From Mytilisepta virgata (taxonomy: Eukaryota; Mollusca; Bivalvia; Mytilida; Mytilidae): a DNA stretch of 64,000 nucleotides. The position numbers were made by a program, and so were the translations under genes. Shown in pieces: positions 48,562-60,466 of this stretch. The stretch's first letter is position 1; the number at the start of each line of letters is the position of its first letter. The notes under the pieces are model-generated. The model did no database searches. It had not been told where the DNA came from and worked only from the letters and a program-made list of their open reading frames with translations. The stretch lies in assembly GCA_028015205.1 (NCBI GenBank), contig CM051511.1:33410001-33474000 (forward strand). Direction: 5' to 3'.

Positions 48562-50099
48562 TGAACCGCAAAAGAAACGTCGCACAAAATGACATGTTCA
48601 CATACATTTATTTCAAAGTGACATTTATATATTTTAAATTAATTTTTACAAAATTTAATGAATGATTTACAGTCTTTTGGTTACAATGTTCACAAAAACG
48701 TCACAATTGTCGCAACGTCACATGTTTTCAATGCTGTGCTCCCACGTCCGTTAATAACGTGTATGTCCTCCACCGGCACCAATTACTGCGGCACATCTTC
48801 GGTACATGGAGTTGATGAGCCGATTAATAAACGCCATCGGAATACGTGCCCATACTCTCTGAAACGCTTGTGAAAGTTCAGCTGCAGTTGTCGGACTTGG
48901 CTGCTCCTTATTCAACCGTCTTTGAACTTCGTCCCATAAATGTTCAATAGGGTTTAAATCTGGACTCAAAGCCGGCCAATCCATAACATTAATGTTATTC
49001 TGCTGTAGGAAGTCTCTTGTGGCTCTTGTGGTATGCGCACGTGCATTGTCCTGTTGGAAAGTCTTGTTTTGATGACGTGCGAAATGGGGCTGAACATGGG
49101 GTGTCAAGACTTGGTCGATGTAACGGGCAGCTGTTACGCCATTTCCTCTGCCTGGGCCAAGGTTCTGAAAGATGACTGGACCAAGTTTAACGTTAAGGCC
49201 GATTCCACCCCATACCATGATGCTAGGTCCTCCCCACGCGTCTGTTTCCAGAATGCAGCTGTCTTCGTAACGTTCCCCGCGTCTTCTCCACACTCTGGTT
49301 CTGCCATCGGCTGTTGAAATGCAGTAACGGCTTTCGTCAGAGAAGATGATGTTACGCCATTGTCGATTTCGCCAATTCTGTCGCTGAGTGGCCCACTGAA
49401 GACGAGCTTGACGGTGTCGAGGAGTAAGAATAGGTCCTCTTGCTGGACGGCGACATCTCATGTTTCTAGCAGCTAATCGCCGACGAACCGTATCATCACT
49501 TATGGGTCGTCCATGTGTTCCAACAGTGTTTCTGGCAGTTTCGGCAGCTGGGGTGAACCGATTCATCAAATGGTGACGAACAATGCCTCTATTCTGTCTA
49601 GGGGTAGTGACTTGGGGTCTACCACTCCGTGGACGGTCATTTGTGCTGTTTGTTGCATTGTACCGTGTCCGTAGACGTTCAATTGTTCGAACAGCACAGT
49701 TGAAGTCGTTGGCAATAACTCTGGCAGATTGTCCAGCATCCAATCGACCAATGGCCTGTTCTCTCTGTTGTGGAGTCAGACGTGGCATAGCTTCTGTGTC
49801 AACACTGATACTAACACTCTTTAATTTTCTCCGGCCTTTTATACCCATAAAGGAGCATGAATTTCACGAACATTTAAGATTTAAGAAAAATTACCGCCAA
49901 GTGTGTCCCACGAGCGGTTTTAGGTACGGTCGCTCTACGATATCAACTGAAAATTATTCAACCGAAAATTTAATTCACAGGTAATTTAATCTTACCTGGT
50001 GATGTAATCGTAATACTGATTATATAAAAATCATTAATTAATATTTATTTTGAATTTTGCTAACATTTTGAAAAAGGGACGTTTCTTTTGCGGTTCAGT
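48562..50099 (-). mobile_element. Tc1/mariner DNA transposon, apparently intact
   Basis: About 1.54 kb, bounded by inverted repeats ACTGAACCGCAAAAGAAACG (left, from 48560) and its complement ending CTTTTGCGGTTCAGT (right, to about 50099), 22 bases matching. It carries one complete transposase frame on the minus strand. TA-rich flanks fit the TA target preference, though a clean TA duplication cannot be fixed because left (TACA) and right (TATA) edges differ. Confidence 0.9.
48751..49848 (-). CDS. Tc1-type DD34E transposase
   Basis: 365 residues from 49848, or 345 if translation starts at the internal MPRLTPQQREQ (49788), which fits the usual start of these transposases better. Cut-and-paste transposase: helix-turn-helix DNA-binding region about residues 21-75 (ARVIANDF..RTIERLR), a GRP linker motif near 76-78, then the DDE catalytic domain with D171 (IIFSDESRY), D267 (QQDNARAH) and E302 (LSPDLNPIEHLW). 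D267 and E302 are separated by exactly 34 residues, the Tc1 DD34E signature. No internal stop or frameshift, so it may be active or only recently inactivated. Confidence 0.93.
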   Translation of the reverse strand: MGIKGRRKLKSVSISVDTEAMPRLTPQQREQAIGRLDAGQSARVIANDFNCAVRTIERLRTRYNATNSTNDRPRSGRPQVTTPRQNRGIVRHHLMNRFTPAAETARNTVGTHGRPISDDTVRRRLAARNMRCRRPARGPILTPRHRQARLQWATQRQNWRNRQWRNIIFSDESRYCISTADGRTRVWRRRGERYEDSCILETDAWGGPSIMVWGGIGLNVKLGPVIFQNLGPGRGNGVTAARYIDQVLTPHVQPHFARHQNKTFQQDNARAHTTRATRDFLQQNNINVMDWPALSPDLNPIEHLWDEVQRRLNKEQPSPTTAAELSQAFQRVWARIPMAFINRLINSMYRRCAAVIGAGGGHTRY

Positions 50100-51249
50100 A
50101 TATTATATGTAGTAAATTTATACTATGCTGTATACGACGCATTTCAAGGAGTTACCTCTCATCAGCAGCATTAAAACCGAAAGATCTCAACCTTCATCCT
50201 ATACCTCTGGCCAATGTGGAATAAGAAAACACACAGCGATACGCAGCTTAAAACTCATTTCAAAAGAAGTCTGAGTCCGATGTTAGAAAAGGTAACAGAT
50301 GAAACTAAGCAAAATGACAATGATCAATATAAATTATCGAAGGACTACAAGCAGTTACTGACATGCAATCTCCAGACCTAAATTAAACTGATCGAAATAG
50401 TATGTATTTATCATATCGAAAATCATCTACAAACCCTGCCGTTAGGGATTTAGAATCATGCCATCAAAAATTAAATAATAAGAAGAACAACCCGTATTAT
50501 ACCAATAACTGGTTGAAGTAAGTTTAACGACAGATGAATCTCGGGCTGTAAATCTTGATACTTTGATCAACATACATTATATCCTTTTAGTTTTAAACAT
50601 TATCACGTATACTTAGCAGGCGAAGGTCGAGGTGTTACAGGGATGTAGTTGATCAAATGGGATGCACTATTAACTTATATGTTATCTTAAACGGTTTTCG
50701 GGTAATGTATGACAGAATTTTAAAACAAAATCGAAATATCTTGAAATTTGTCTGAAAATTCAGATATTATTAAAATCAAGGCACGCAAGATTTAAAAATA
50801 CAGAATTTTAGATCTAAAATACCTTAGAAAGTGGTGATTCAAAAAATGCGGAAAATCTACAAAAATGTTAGTTGTAGTTCTATTTCAAATGATCTAAACT
50901 AAACTTCTTAAATATAAATCAATGTGTAAACATCTTATATGTTCAGGTATTTTACATCCCGTCTTTTATGGTAATACTCTACACAAAGGACAAAAATGTC
51001 GTCGTTCACCTGAAAAGCTAACCAAACCTTTCAACAGACGATACTGTTGTCAAGTCATAAAATATGACATTTTTAGAAATAGTATTGATTCACTCATAGG
51101 GTCTTTGCTTCGAAAATAAACACATTTATTCTAAAAGCAGTTGTAGGCACGATATGAGTTATGTTCTTCTCGTATAATGTATGCTGATATGATGCTAGAC
51201 GGGAGGGATTGTGACTAATTTTCTATATGATATAGACATAATCTTTCGA

Positions 51250-51715
51250 ACAGTTTAATTGTGCTCTTGAGCTGGCATGTCAGTAACTGCTAGTAGTCCT
51301 TTGCTAATTTTTATTGGTCATTGTCATTGTGCTTAGTTTCTTCTGTTACCCTTTTTAACTTCGGACTCGTACATATTTTGAACTGAGTTTTAATGTGTGT
51401 ATCGCTGTGTGTTTGTATATTCCACATTGGTTAACGGTATAGGGGGGGGGGGGGGTGAGATCTCACAAAACATGTCTAACCTCGCCGCATTTTTGTCAGG
51501 AACTTCTAGCCTTTGGTAGTCTGGTGTGTTTTTTGAAGTGTGCCGTCCATTTCGCTGAATTGGTATGCATTATTGTTTAGGGGCCAGCTGAAGCCCGCTT
51601 CCGGGTGCGGGATTTTCTCTCTGCGTTGAAGACACATTGTTTTGCCTTGAGCTGTTCTCCGCTCTTTGGTCAGGTTGTTGTCTCTTTGACACATTCCCAG
51701 TTTCCATTTTCTATT
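51250..51715 (-). repeat. Dispersed composite repeat (minus copy), uninterrupted
   Basis: Reverse complement of the repeat at 48262-50390 without the transposon: read on the minus strand GTCAAAGAGACAACAACC (~51690), then GGGTAACAGAAGAAACTAAG (~51350). A run of 14 G (51442-51455) lies between the two parts. Confidence 0.7.
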
Positions 51716-51719
51716 CTAT

Positions 51720-53690
51720 TTAGAACAAAGAGTTTAGGCCAATAAGGCTAGAAAATGTTTCACTCAGGAGGCCATTTTCTGAAAGTTGTTAATATCCGTG
51801 AATTTAATCTTTTTCTCTTAGTAAAAAGAGTTTCTGTTTGCGTCTCAATTTTCTGCATTGATAAATCCAACACAAAATTTACAGTAAGCTCATAGAAAAC
51901 GCTGAAAACGCATTTTTGTCATTTCGGGGATGTCCTCACCTTTTAATAGGGACAAGCACCTCAAGGACTGCACTACTGGTCGACGTTTGTGTGTTTCCTG
52001 TTTTGGTTCTAAATGTGCTTTTTAACGAAAATGGAACTTTCTTTAGAAAGTCAATTCAATAATTTGATTAAGATACATATACATTTAAATTACCGATCAA
52101 AAGTATGGTTGTCATAGCTCAGTTGGTACTTTCGTTGGTTATTCAATAACAATTATACTACAATTTTGAATTTCGGCGAGAACTATGTTTTTTGTTTCTT
52201 GCTAGATTCACATTTTTGTCATATTTGGTAAAACCACAAAAGCTTTCTTAATTTTCCCTACCTAATTTTTTTTAATTATCACTCAATTTTTAGCATAAAA
52301 GAAACTCAAGAATCCCCCGTTCATTTGTGGAACTTCCTACCCAGATTTGATTATATTGCTGTGCTTACACCCGTAAATGGTAGTGAATGTGGACTATATG
52401 TTTTTTATTTAAAACACCACTCATCATTATCATGTAAAGAAGCACATGTAAATAACGACGATGAAACCATTTTGTTGTGCGTGCTGCAAATCAATATGTA
52501 AACAAAATGTTTCTCAGGCACAAAATCCTTAAGCGCAGTGACAATATATGTGATGTATGCAGCCAAAAATTCTACAAATTTGTATAGTATTTTTTCACTC
52601 AACCTTTTCCAACCGGTTCAAACTTATGTTAAATATTAAAATGGATACCTGATTGTGATTATTATGCCCTGGCCATTATTTCACAGTCACTTGAATAAAA
52701 CACGTAAAACTGTAGGTTTCGACAACAGGACCCAAGCTTCAAAGATTCCACCACATCATTATTGTAGTTTCTCTGGCGTACATTTTGCCGACAGATATCT
52801 CGAAATGTCCATGTCCATTTAATATTTCAATTCGTTTTGTTTAGAACAGTTACTGTAAAACCGGCTATGATGCACTGCACTGTATCACAAAAACAATAGT
52901 TCAGTTATAATTTCTTTAGTTTTTTCATCATGTGGCAATAAACTAATACGTGTATATATGCATACATATTAGCTAGGCCTTGATTGGTGGCAAGGTAAAA
53001 ATAACAAGGTGTGCCGCAATTATCCATTTAAATATAGTATCAATACATTTAAAAATTAAACCTACACAGGTAAACAAACCGAATGAAACAATATCAGGAG
53101 AAAAAGGCGCTTGTTCTTTTGTAACCAATCAAGACAGGTCAACATAGTCAAGTTCAGGTCAGAACAGTTTAGAATGTTTAACTGTGCTGAACTTTCATAA
53201 CCAGGTTATGACCTATTTTGATTGACTGTAAGAAATATTATCACATATCTTATTGAAATAACGCCGATTTTGCATATGTAATAAAAGCATAATTTGGTGC
53301 ATTGGGCAATAACACCATACGAAGGCAGATAACATGTTATCTGTCCTCTCGTGAGCCTCACCGACGTCACTTTCGCTCAGCTGTAAATAATCGTCGGGTC
53401 ATTATTTATGGTGAGTTAACCGTTCATAAATGTCCTAAGCAGTTTCAAATAGAGGCTTATAAAATATATATGTAAATCTCGTGGAAAGCACAGGAACTGA
53501 TGATGCATTCATTTGGTTGACTCTAGTATCCCAAGTGAAAGAAATAACACTGTTTAATAGCTGTAGCATTGTGAATGATTATGCACCTTATATTCAGGGA
53601 TCTTAAAAACTTGACAAACTTGCTTGAAGACTGTAAAATTTAATCCAGCAGTAAAATGTTTTCTTGGTAGTGGCAAAATATGTGATTAAA
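51720..53690. other. Intergenic, nothing recognised
   Basis: AT-rich DNA without supported genes or clear repeats. Confidence 0.5.
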
Positions 53691-53692
53691 AC

Positions 53693-53829
53693 ATTAATAC
53701 ATGATCTTTTTCATATTTCCCTTGTTAACTGCCCTCGACTGATATCGTCACTTGGGCTAAAGCCCTCGGGGCCGATATCAAGGCCTCGATCTGATAACAA
53801 GGGCAATATGAAACAGACCATGTATTAAT
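53693..53829. mobile_element. Near-perfect foldback MITE, ~137 bp
   Basis: ATTAATACATGATCT.. at 53693 is mirrored by ..CAGACCATGTATTAAT ending at 53829; inner parts TCCCTTGTTA / TAACAAGGGC and GATATCG / CGATATC also pair. Almost the whole element is one hairpin, centred near 53761. Confidence 0.85.
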
Positions 53830-54582
53830 CTATAGGTATCTTGATTTCAACTTGTTATCTTTATTTTGTTTCAGATACTTCAGGAAATTAAGACATAGAA
53901 GGAATAAACAACGCCAGAGCTTACGTTTAAAATCAAACGTATGTTAAAGGTTTATGGCCTAGAAAGTGTCTTGAAGTCTAGGTAATAATAAATATCCAAA
54001 TAATGTACAAAAAATATCCTGCATATCCTTGGAGGACAGACTACACAACTGTGCCATTTAGAAGTATTTTCTTTAACACCCTTACAACGAAGTTCTATTT
54101 TGCCGTGTATGTTGGGGCTCGTTCAGAATGTTCTAGTATAAAATGCTTGATACGTCTGTACTGTTTACAATTTTCTACTTGAAAACATGAAAGCATTAAA
54201 TTTCTTTTTAGAATCAAATAATGATGGTAACAAACACATATGAAACCGGTCTTACTTTTTCCAAACCTTTCACAAGTTGACTGATTATTCTTAAATCATT
54301 TAAATGTGTGTCTTTTTTTATTTCTCTTGAAGTGGTTATTGTTTGGCGGGATATTTCAAATATTTCTTTCAAGTTAGACAAAAAAATATTATTCTACCTT
54401 TTATTTTCAGTACATTTGTAGTTGTTAATTATTGTCTTTCCAATTGTCTACCAGAGCAGATTTTCCAGTTTTTGCCTTTAATTCAATTATTTTGACGTCG
54501 ATGCAAACAAATGTGACATTGCTATATGTATGCAAGTTTCGTTTGCACTATGTTGAATCATGTTGGCATTAGAAACACTACA

Positions 54583-55072
54583 GTCAACTTTCGTTATCTC
54601 GAAGTTGTGGAGAACATAGAAAAAGTTCGACATATCCGTAGTTCGACTCAAGCCAAGCTAATTAAACATAGTAACAAGTTTATTCAGCTTTGAAACGCGT
54701 GTCAATAATTCACTAATTATCTAAGATAACGAGTCATGGTATCCTCAAGTAAAGACGAGACCGTTCATACATCAATCAGTGACTAATGATCGGAAATTGT
54801 TTGATTTTTTTTTTTAATAAAATTTTGAAGCCATTTTTATCACCGAGGTAATAATTTGACATGCGTTTATAATTCCGAGATAACAGAAAAACAATTTAAA
54901 TGCATTGGTAATATAAGGACCATAATTTCATTTCGAGGGATTCAAAATTCCGCCTCATCGAATTTCAACACATCAAGTGTCAAAATACATATAATCATAT
55001 TGAACAAATTTCGGAACCTCGAGATAATTTCCACTCGAATGACCTCCAGATAAAGAGAGATGACTGCAACTG
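54583..55072 (+). mobile_element. MITE-like repeat, copy 1
   Basis: Begins CAGTCAACTTTCGTTATCTC and ends with an imperfect inverted counterpart (GAGAGATGACTGC). No coding capacity. A second copy lies inverted at 56238-56670. Confidence 0.75.
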
Positions 55073-55784
55073 ATATAACAATGTACAAAATTGTTATAAC
55101 GTCTGCCGAGTTCATCTAGAAACAGTTTCCAAAGTATATCAGAATGCTAATAGTATCCGTTGGTCAGAGAAAAGATGCAAAGAAATAAATACTAGATTTA
55201 TTAATTCTTTATTTGCACATAAATTGTTTCTTTTCAGCGCTTTTTCATTTACCAATCAATTTGTTAACAAACAACTGTAGATTGTACAACGTAAAAGGAT
55301 ATGATTTGAATAATTCAAATCAAAGAAAAGTTTTATCGTTTACACTTGTTTTAAACAAGCCTCTTTTAGCATAATTTGATACATTTGTACGAGGTTTTTC
55401 AAACAGAATAATTTTTTTTAATAAAGACTATTAGTATCAAAGTATAAATGGACATTCCTTCGACTGCATTTATAGACGTTTCTGTTTAAATGCGAAACTG
55501 ACAGATAGCAAAGGCAAGTGGACACTATTTTTATAATTCATATTTCGCACTATGTTTTTGTTCATTTTCTATATTTTACAAAAGTGTTTTACATTTATAT
55601 GACTTGTGTGATATGTAAAAAAAAATTGACACCTTGTAAGTATTATACATGTTTTGTGTAAAGAATGCGAACAAAACTGTAACGTTTTAAAGCAGTAAAG
55701 CGAAAGTTTATAAAAATGTAAAATTTTGTGAATAATAAGGATTATCTTCTACTAGGACTGTCAATTGATATTTTTGGCTACGCT

Positions 55785-55980
55785 TGTTTGGTCATTTGTT
55801 TTGGCAAACTTATTTTGGTTTGACCTGTTTGGTACTTTTGACAATCTGATGGCGGTTTGGCCTGTTTGGTACTTTTTGGCAATATGATTTTGATTTGAAC
55901 TGTTTGGTACTTTTGGCCTTTGATTTTGATTTGAACTGTTTGGTAATTTAGGCCATATGATTTTGCAGTTCAATATTTTA
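55785..55980. repeat. 37-bp minisatellite, about five units
   Basis: TGTTTGGT markers at about 55789, 55826, 55863, 55901 and 55937. The minus-strand frame across it reads a PNSSNQN-type peptide repeat, which is a by-product of the 37-bp period rather than a gene. Confidence 0.8.
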
Positions 55981-56237
55981 GGTTATTGATTCGGCTTTCA
56001 ACATTTTAGGCATCGCCATATGCTGATGAGCAATCTATTTATTCGAAATGTGCAAATCAAAGGTTATTACAATGGTTGAGGTCGTTTTTATTTACCTACT
56101 AATTAAACAAATGAGCTTTGTTTGTATGAATATATTCAATGAAATTTCAATTCATTATCAATAAACTAGACATTCAATTTCCATCATGAAAGGGGCAGGA
56201 CGAAAGCGGTTATTCACAAAGCTGAAATAAGAATATT

Positions 56238-56670
56238 TTCATTGTGTCGAAATTTCTCGTTGTCCCGAAATTTATTTCAATTAATTACATATATTTTGAC
56301 TCTTGATGTGTGGAAATTTAACGAGGGAAATTATGCGGTCCCTATATTAACAAATGCATTTAAATTGTTTCGTTATCTCGAAGTCAAACACAATCGATCG
56401 TCAAATTAAAATTAAAAATGGCCTCAATAGATAATTCGAAAATCAATAAATTTCTGGTCAGTAACCCCTGATTGATTTACAACAGTCCCATCTTTACCCG
56501 AAGTTACATTGAGTTGTTACTTAAGACGATTAGTGAATGATTGACATGCGTTTCAATTCTGAATGAACTTGTTATTAAATTTTAATTTGCCTCAACTTGA
56601 TTCGAACTACGGATGTGTCCAACTTTTACTATGTTTCACACAGCTTCAAGATAAAGATAGTTGACTGTAC
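56238..56670 (-). mobile_element. MITE-like repeat, copy 2, inverted
   Basis: The right end, read on the minus strand, is CAGTCAACTATCTTTATCTT and GTCCGTAGTTCGAATC-like sequence, matching copy 1's left end (54583-54660). Diverged in the middle. Confidence 0.75.
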
Positions 56671-56965
56671 CACAATTACGTATGTTCGTATTTGGAACGT
56701 CTTTAGTCTCACAATTTTTTCTACATTTTAAAATTTTAACCCGCCGAACATATCATCAAAATTGATGGATTGATGGTCAAATTATTGCTTAAAGTTCAGT
56801 GGCAATTATTTAATTCATATCAGTAAGAGAACATGTTGATATGATATTATATGAATTTGAACCCTGATCTGTATTATACCGACCCGTGAGCCTTTTTTGA
56901 AATGTGAAAGCTTGCGAGGTAACAGTATGCAGGAAGAAAAATCACGGACACATAATACTGACTTC

Positions 56966-57122
56966 TAGTGGGCCAGTCCTTTGCTCTTACTTCTAGATGC
57001 CACATTCTTGGCGGAGAAGCAGCAAATTGTATACCAATTTTAATGTCTTTGGTTTGACGGCGATCAACACCGCGATCTTCCGAACTCGAGGCGAGCACGC
57101 TACCATGAAACCACCGAGGCGG
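56966..57122 (-). mobile_element. tRNA-derived SINE, copy 1
   Basis: Minus strand: CCGCCTCGGTGGTTTCATGG, TAGCGTGCTCGCCTCGAG (A-box region), then CAAACCAAAGACATTAAAAT and GCTGCTTCTCCGCCAAGAAT, ending AGAGCAAAGGACTGG. A sister is at 59033-59160. Confidence 0.7.
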
Positions 57123-57339
57123 TGTATCAAAATTGATACTGAAAAATGTTTAGCAATTTTTCGGATTTGCCGATCGATTTCATGACAAACAACAGATACA
57201 AGGGATCTGTTTTAATACATTTGATCTTATTATCAAAGATATAACTTTCAATCTATGACACAAACCAATTTCATTGTACAATGAGATTATATTTTCCATA
57301 AGGAATAAATGATTAAAGGATATAATTTGATCATTTGGC

Positions 57340-57762
57340 TTTGCAGTTTCAGAAGAGAAAATTTTAGAAATTTTGAGCAGTCAGAAATAAGAAGTCATCA
57401 TGGCGGCCATATTAGTTTTCCCACCGGAACAAAATATGCAAGCTTTATAAAGGTCTTCCCAAGATGCTTCATATCAAGTTACACTTCATTTAAATTGGGG
57501 TTTCAGAGGATTTGTTTTTTTGAAATGTTGACCAATCAGAAATAAGAATTCATAATGGCGGCCATATTAATTCTCCGACCGGAACGAAATATGCAAACTT
57601 TATAAAGGTCCTTCCGTAGATGGTACCAAGTTTTAGTCTATTTAGCTTAGGGGTTATAGAGGAGAATATAAAAATCTAAAAGTTTACAGACGGACAGACG
57701 GACGAGGGACACCAAGTGATTACAAAAGCTCACCTGGCCCATTAAGCCAGGTGAGCTAAAAA
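57340..57762 (+). repeat. Dispersed repeat ending in a GCTCACCTGGC hairpin
   Basis: CATGGCGGCCATATTAGTTT and AATGGCGGCCATATTAATTC mark two internal sub-repeats, then ACAGACGGACAGACGGACG, CACCAAGTGATTACAAAAGC and the hairpin AGCTCACCTGGC..GCCAGGTGAGCT (57729-57759). Related to 34720-35050. Confidence 0.75.
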
Positions 57763-57769
57763 CTGCATT

Positions 57770-59030
57770 TTTGAATAAAGTAATTTTGATTGTTACAAAA
57801 AAACGAAAAATATAGGTTTTATAGAATTTCAGCTTTGTAAAATCACCTGTAACACACTTTCAATCTTAAACAGCTATTTTTATCTTGTTTAATGTTAACG
57901 GTCTTGATTTGGACAATTTCCAAAATTTTAGAAAAAATCAGAATAAAAGATGAAAACAAGATAAAAGTTCTTATGAAGAGGGGATAAGACCAGTTCATAA
58001 ATATTAGAATGATTTGTATACCATATTTACATGTACAATGTACCGTTGCTGAGCGGATTTAAAGTTTTCGTGACTGACTGCGAAACAACATGTTAGGATT
58101 TGATCTTGTTCGTGGTACACCCATTTTCGTTGATTTCGTGGACAAGCAATCTACGAATTAAAAACCACAACGAAATATATATTTTCAATCTTTGTATCAA
58201 GAGGAAACAAAAAAAAATATGTCTTTTCCAAGAATGCAAGATGATCGTTTGATCTTTAGTAAATATATCTCAAACGGATGTGTAAGAATAACGATGTTGA
58301 CAGGAAAGAAGATTTTAGTTTTATACTGAAAGAGATTTGGGCTTAGATAAATTATTGAAAATAAATATATACTCCAAGATGATGTTAACGATGTCGTAGT
58401 CAAGAAGTTTTAAGGTTTTAAAAAATAATTAATCTAGTTAATAAGTAATTTCTTTGGTTGTGTTTTTAGATTCGGCAAAAAATATTGTTCTGACAGCATT
58501 TTATTTTAAACAAGCAACTAATTTAGATGATGCGGATATCGTTTATTGCACGAGTTGGATTTATCTAATATTCGATTTTTAACACCCTTCATTGGCCTCA
58601 TTTGATTTTCGTTTTTAAAATTTTAAATCTACGAAATTAAGAATTCAGGAATTTGTCTTTTTGCCCAAATCCACGAAAATTGATGTCAACTAAAAAATCT
58701 AAATTTACAGCATCTTGATTTTATTTGAACATATGGTGTCGCAGAAAATCAAGAAAAATTTAGAGTATAAACAACTAGAATATCCATTTAAGTGTGTGAC
58801 TAGTGAATCTAGGATGATATTGGTAGTGGATGTACGTTTTTTCCACGTGTACGATAAGATAAATTATTTTTATGAAGAGACTTGGTCCAATTTTTTTTAT
58901 AAAAGAAAGTTTGTCCTTGTTAGTAAAATGATATGATATGAATATGATCATTGCCTTTCACTGACCCAGTGCTAGCAGAAGACGTAAGTCCACAAGAAAG
59001 ATGTCACACCACAAGGACACATTAAACTAA
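57770..59030. other. Intergenic, nothing recognised
   Basis: AT-rich; no coding sequence or array seen. Confidence 0.5.
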
Positions 59031-59032
59031 CC

Positions 59033-59160
59033 CCCGACCGACAAGTCCTTTGCTCTCACTCCTAGATGTTGCGTTTTTGACGGAGAAGCAGCAAATATTA
59101 ATTTTTGTGTCTTTGGTTTGACCAGACCGCGAGCACGCTACTACGAGAACACCGAGGAGG
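59033..59160 (-). mobile_element. tRNA-derived SINE, copy 2 (diverged)
   Basis: Minus strand: CCTCCTCGGTGTTCTCGTAG, TAGCGTGCTCGCGGTC, then GTCAAACCAAAGACAC and GCTGCTTCTCCGTCAAAAAC, ending AGAGCAAAGGACTTGTCG. Same family as 56966-57122; the region between A- and B-box is deleted. Confidence 0.65.
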
Positions 59161-59469
59161 TTCATGAATATAGAACTTTCAGTCATGTTGTAACTGTATT
59201 GTGATAAGGAATGCCTATTTTTTTTCATTTAAAAGAAAAAAGTATTTGATTCAAATTATCTTCATGACAAATAGAAATAGCTTTATATTGAAAATAAATA
59301 ATGAGATATTAAATAGAAATGGGTTGATACTGAATACAAAATAAATTGGTTTTGTTTACTAGTAACTATTCTGAATTCAAATATTGTGACACTGAATACA
59401 AATAACGAGAGTACAATTACATATAGCTGTTGAACAAATTAATCATGTATATTTTGTATATTATGTATA

Positions 59470-59650
59470 ACAGAAAAGGTCAACAATGACACGTATTCAA
59501 TTAACTCTGTCCAAACATACGATCAACAGGGAAGCAGAATAGTCTGACTTGGTAAGGCCATTGAGTATTGGTGGGAATAAATCGGTTTTATTGTCATGCA
59601 CCTAACCCTCTAGGGTAAAATAAATACACTATAAAAGACAATACAATATG
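59470..59650. repeat. Dispersed repeat, copy 2
   Basis: AGAAAAGGTCAACAATGACA, AATAGTCTGACTTGG, GAGTATTGGTGGGAATAAA; diverged copy of 26815-27065. Confidence 0.6.
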
Positions 59651-59654
59651 AATA

Positions 59655-60296
59655 CCAAAAAGATGAAATTTTAAAATCGATAGGGCAGTACATAATTGTG
59701 AAAGCAGGGACAACCACTCTGAGGAAAGGTTTAATGGTATTGATCAATAACAAATGTCAATGCATTAATCATGGCCATAAATGTAAATTCCAAAGTTGGT
59801 TCACTATTGTTATGGATGGAATGCCTACGACATTTTCTCCGACAGAATTTTTATTAAGTTATTGTTACTTAAAATTCTAAACCAAGGTTATATTCAGTAC
59901 TTGTAGATATCATCACTCTGAAATTTTAGGCTTTCGTGACGATTTTTTTGGACGTATCGAAATTTCAGTTTCACAAATTTCACAAATATCCTCAGTCAGT
60001 TTTTCTGGACCTGACGCCTCACTGGACATGACACTTCACTGAATGTTATCCATTTATAATGAGACGGGAGCCATTGACCCTCACAGAGCACATGCCATTC
60101 TCGGTTCTTGTGGAAGTTGTAATTGCTACTTCTTTTGATTTGTGGTGTTTGTGTCAACTATGTTTTTAAAGTTTTGTATTTTTTTTTAAATTATTTTGTT
60201 TTATCTTAGTGGTATTTGTTCTGTTACGATTTCGCTTGAATGATTAATACGACTGATTTCTCAGCTAATTTAATATTTAGCGCTTGAATTTTGCAG
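59655..60296. other. Region just upstream of gene B
   Basis: Presumed promoter or 5' UTR region. Part of it (about 60060-60220) resembles a retroelement tail, T-rich with GTGGTGTTTGTGTCAACT. No clear TATA box or start element can be assigned. Confidence 0.3.
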
Positions 60297-60466
60297 ATGG
60301 AAACAAAACACATTTTATTCAATACGACCGTCGTGACAACTATCCTGTTATTCATCGTCCAGCAATGTGTATCTGCGATTTGCAATAGAACGGCGACAAC
60401 AATAGAATGTCGAGAACTAGGACTGACTGTAGTACCTGATGGATTCAACTCTCAAACGAAAAAAAT
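60297..60466 (+). CDS. Gene B exon 1: signal peptide and LRR N-terminal cap
   Basis: ATG at 60297 opens METKHILFNTTVVTTILLF, a basic residue then a long hydrophobic core ending near VSA|IC, a good signal peptide of about 27 residues. Next comes a short cap: C-NRT (N-glycosylation site)-ATTIEC, then RELGLTVVPDGFNSQTKK, the usual lead-in to the first LRR. The donor GTATGG at 60467 leaves phase 2, matching the next exon. TTTTGCAG ends exactly before the ATG, so a 5' UTR intron may end there; a start further upstream is less likely. Confidence 0.8.

Larger units (their letters stand above)
48262..50390 (+). repeat. Dispersed composite repeat (plus copy), split by Tc1 element
   Basis: Left part (48262-48430: GTGTCAAACAGACAACAACC, GACCAAAGAGCAGAAAACAG) and right part (50195-50385: CCAATGTGGAATAAGAAAAC, GGTAACAGATGAAACTAAGC) both occur, in the same order, in an inverted copy at 51250-51715. 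The Tc1 transposon lies between the two parts here. Confidence 0.7.

Noticed and set aside
49033..49984. Plus-strand open frames opposite the transposase
   Set aside because: Shadows of the minus-strand transposase coding sequence; no independent support.
55761..55973. Repetitive Asn/Pro/Ser/Gln peptide on the minus strand
   Set aside because: Explained by a 37-bp DNA minisatellite read in one open frame; no start context, splice signals or family.
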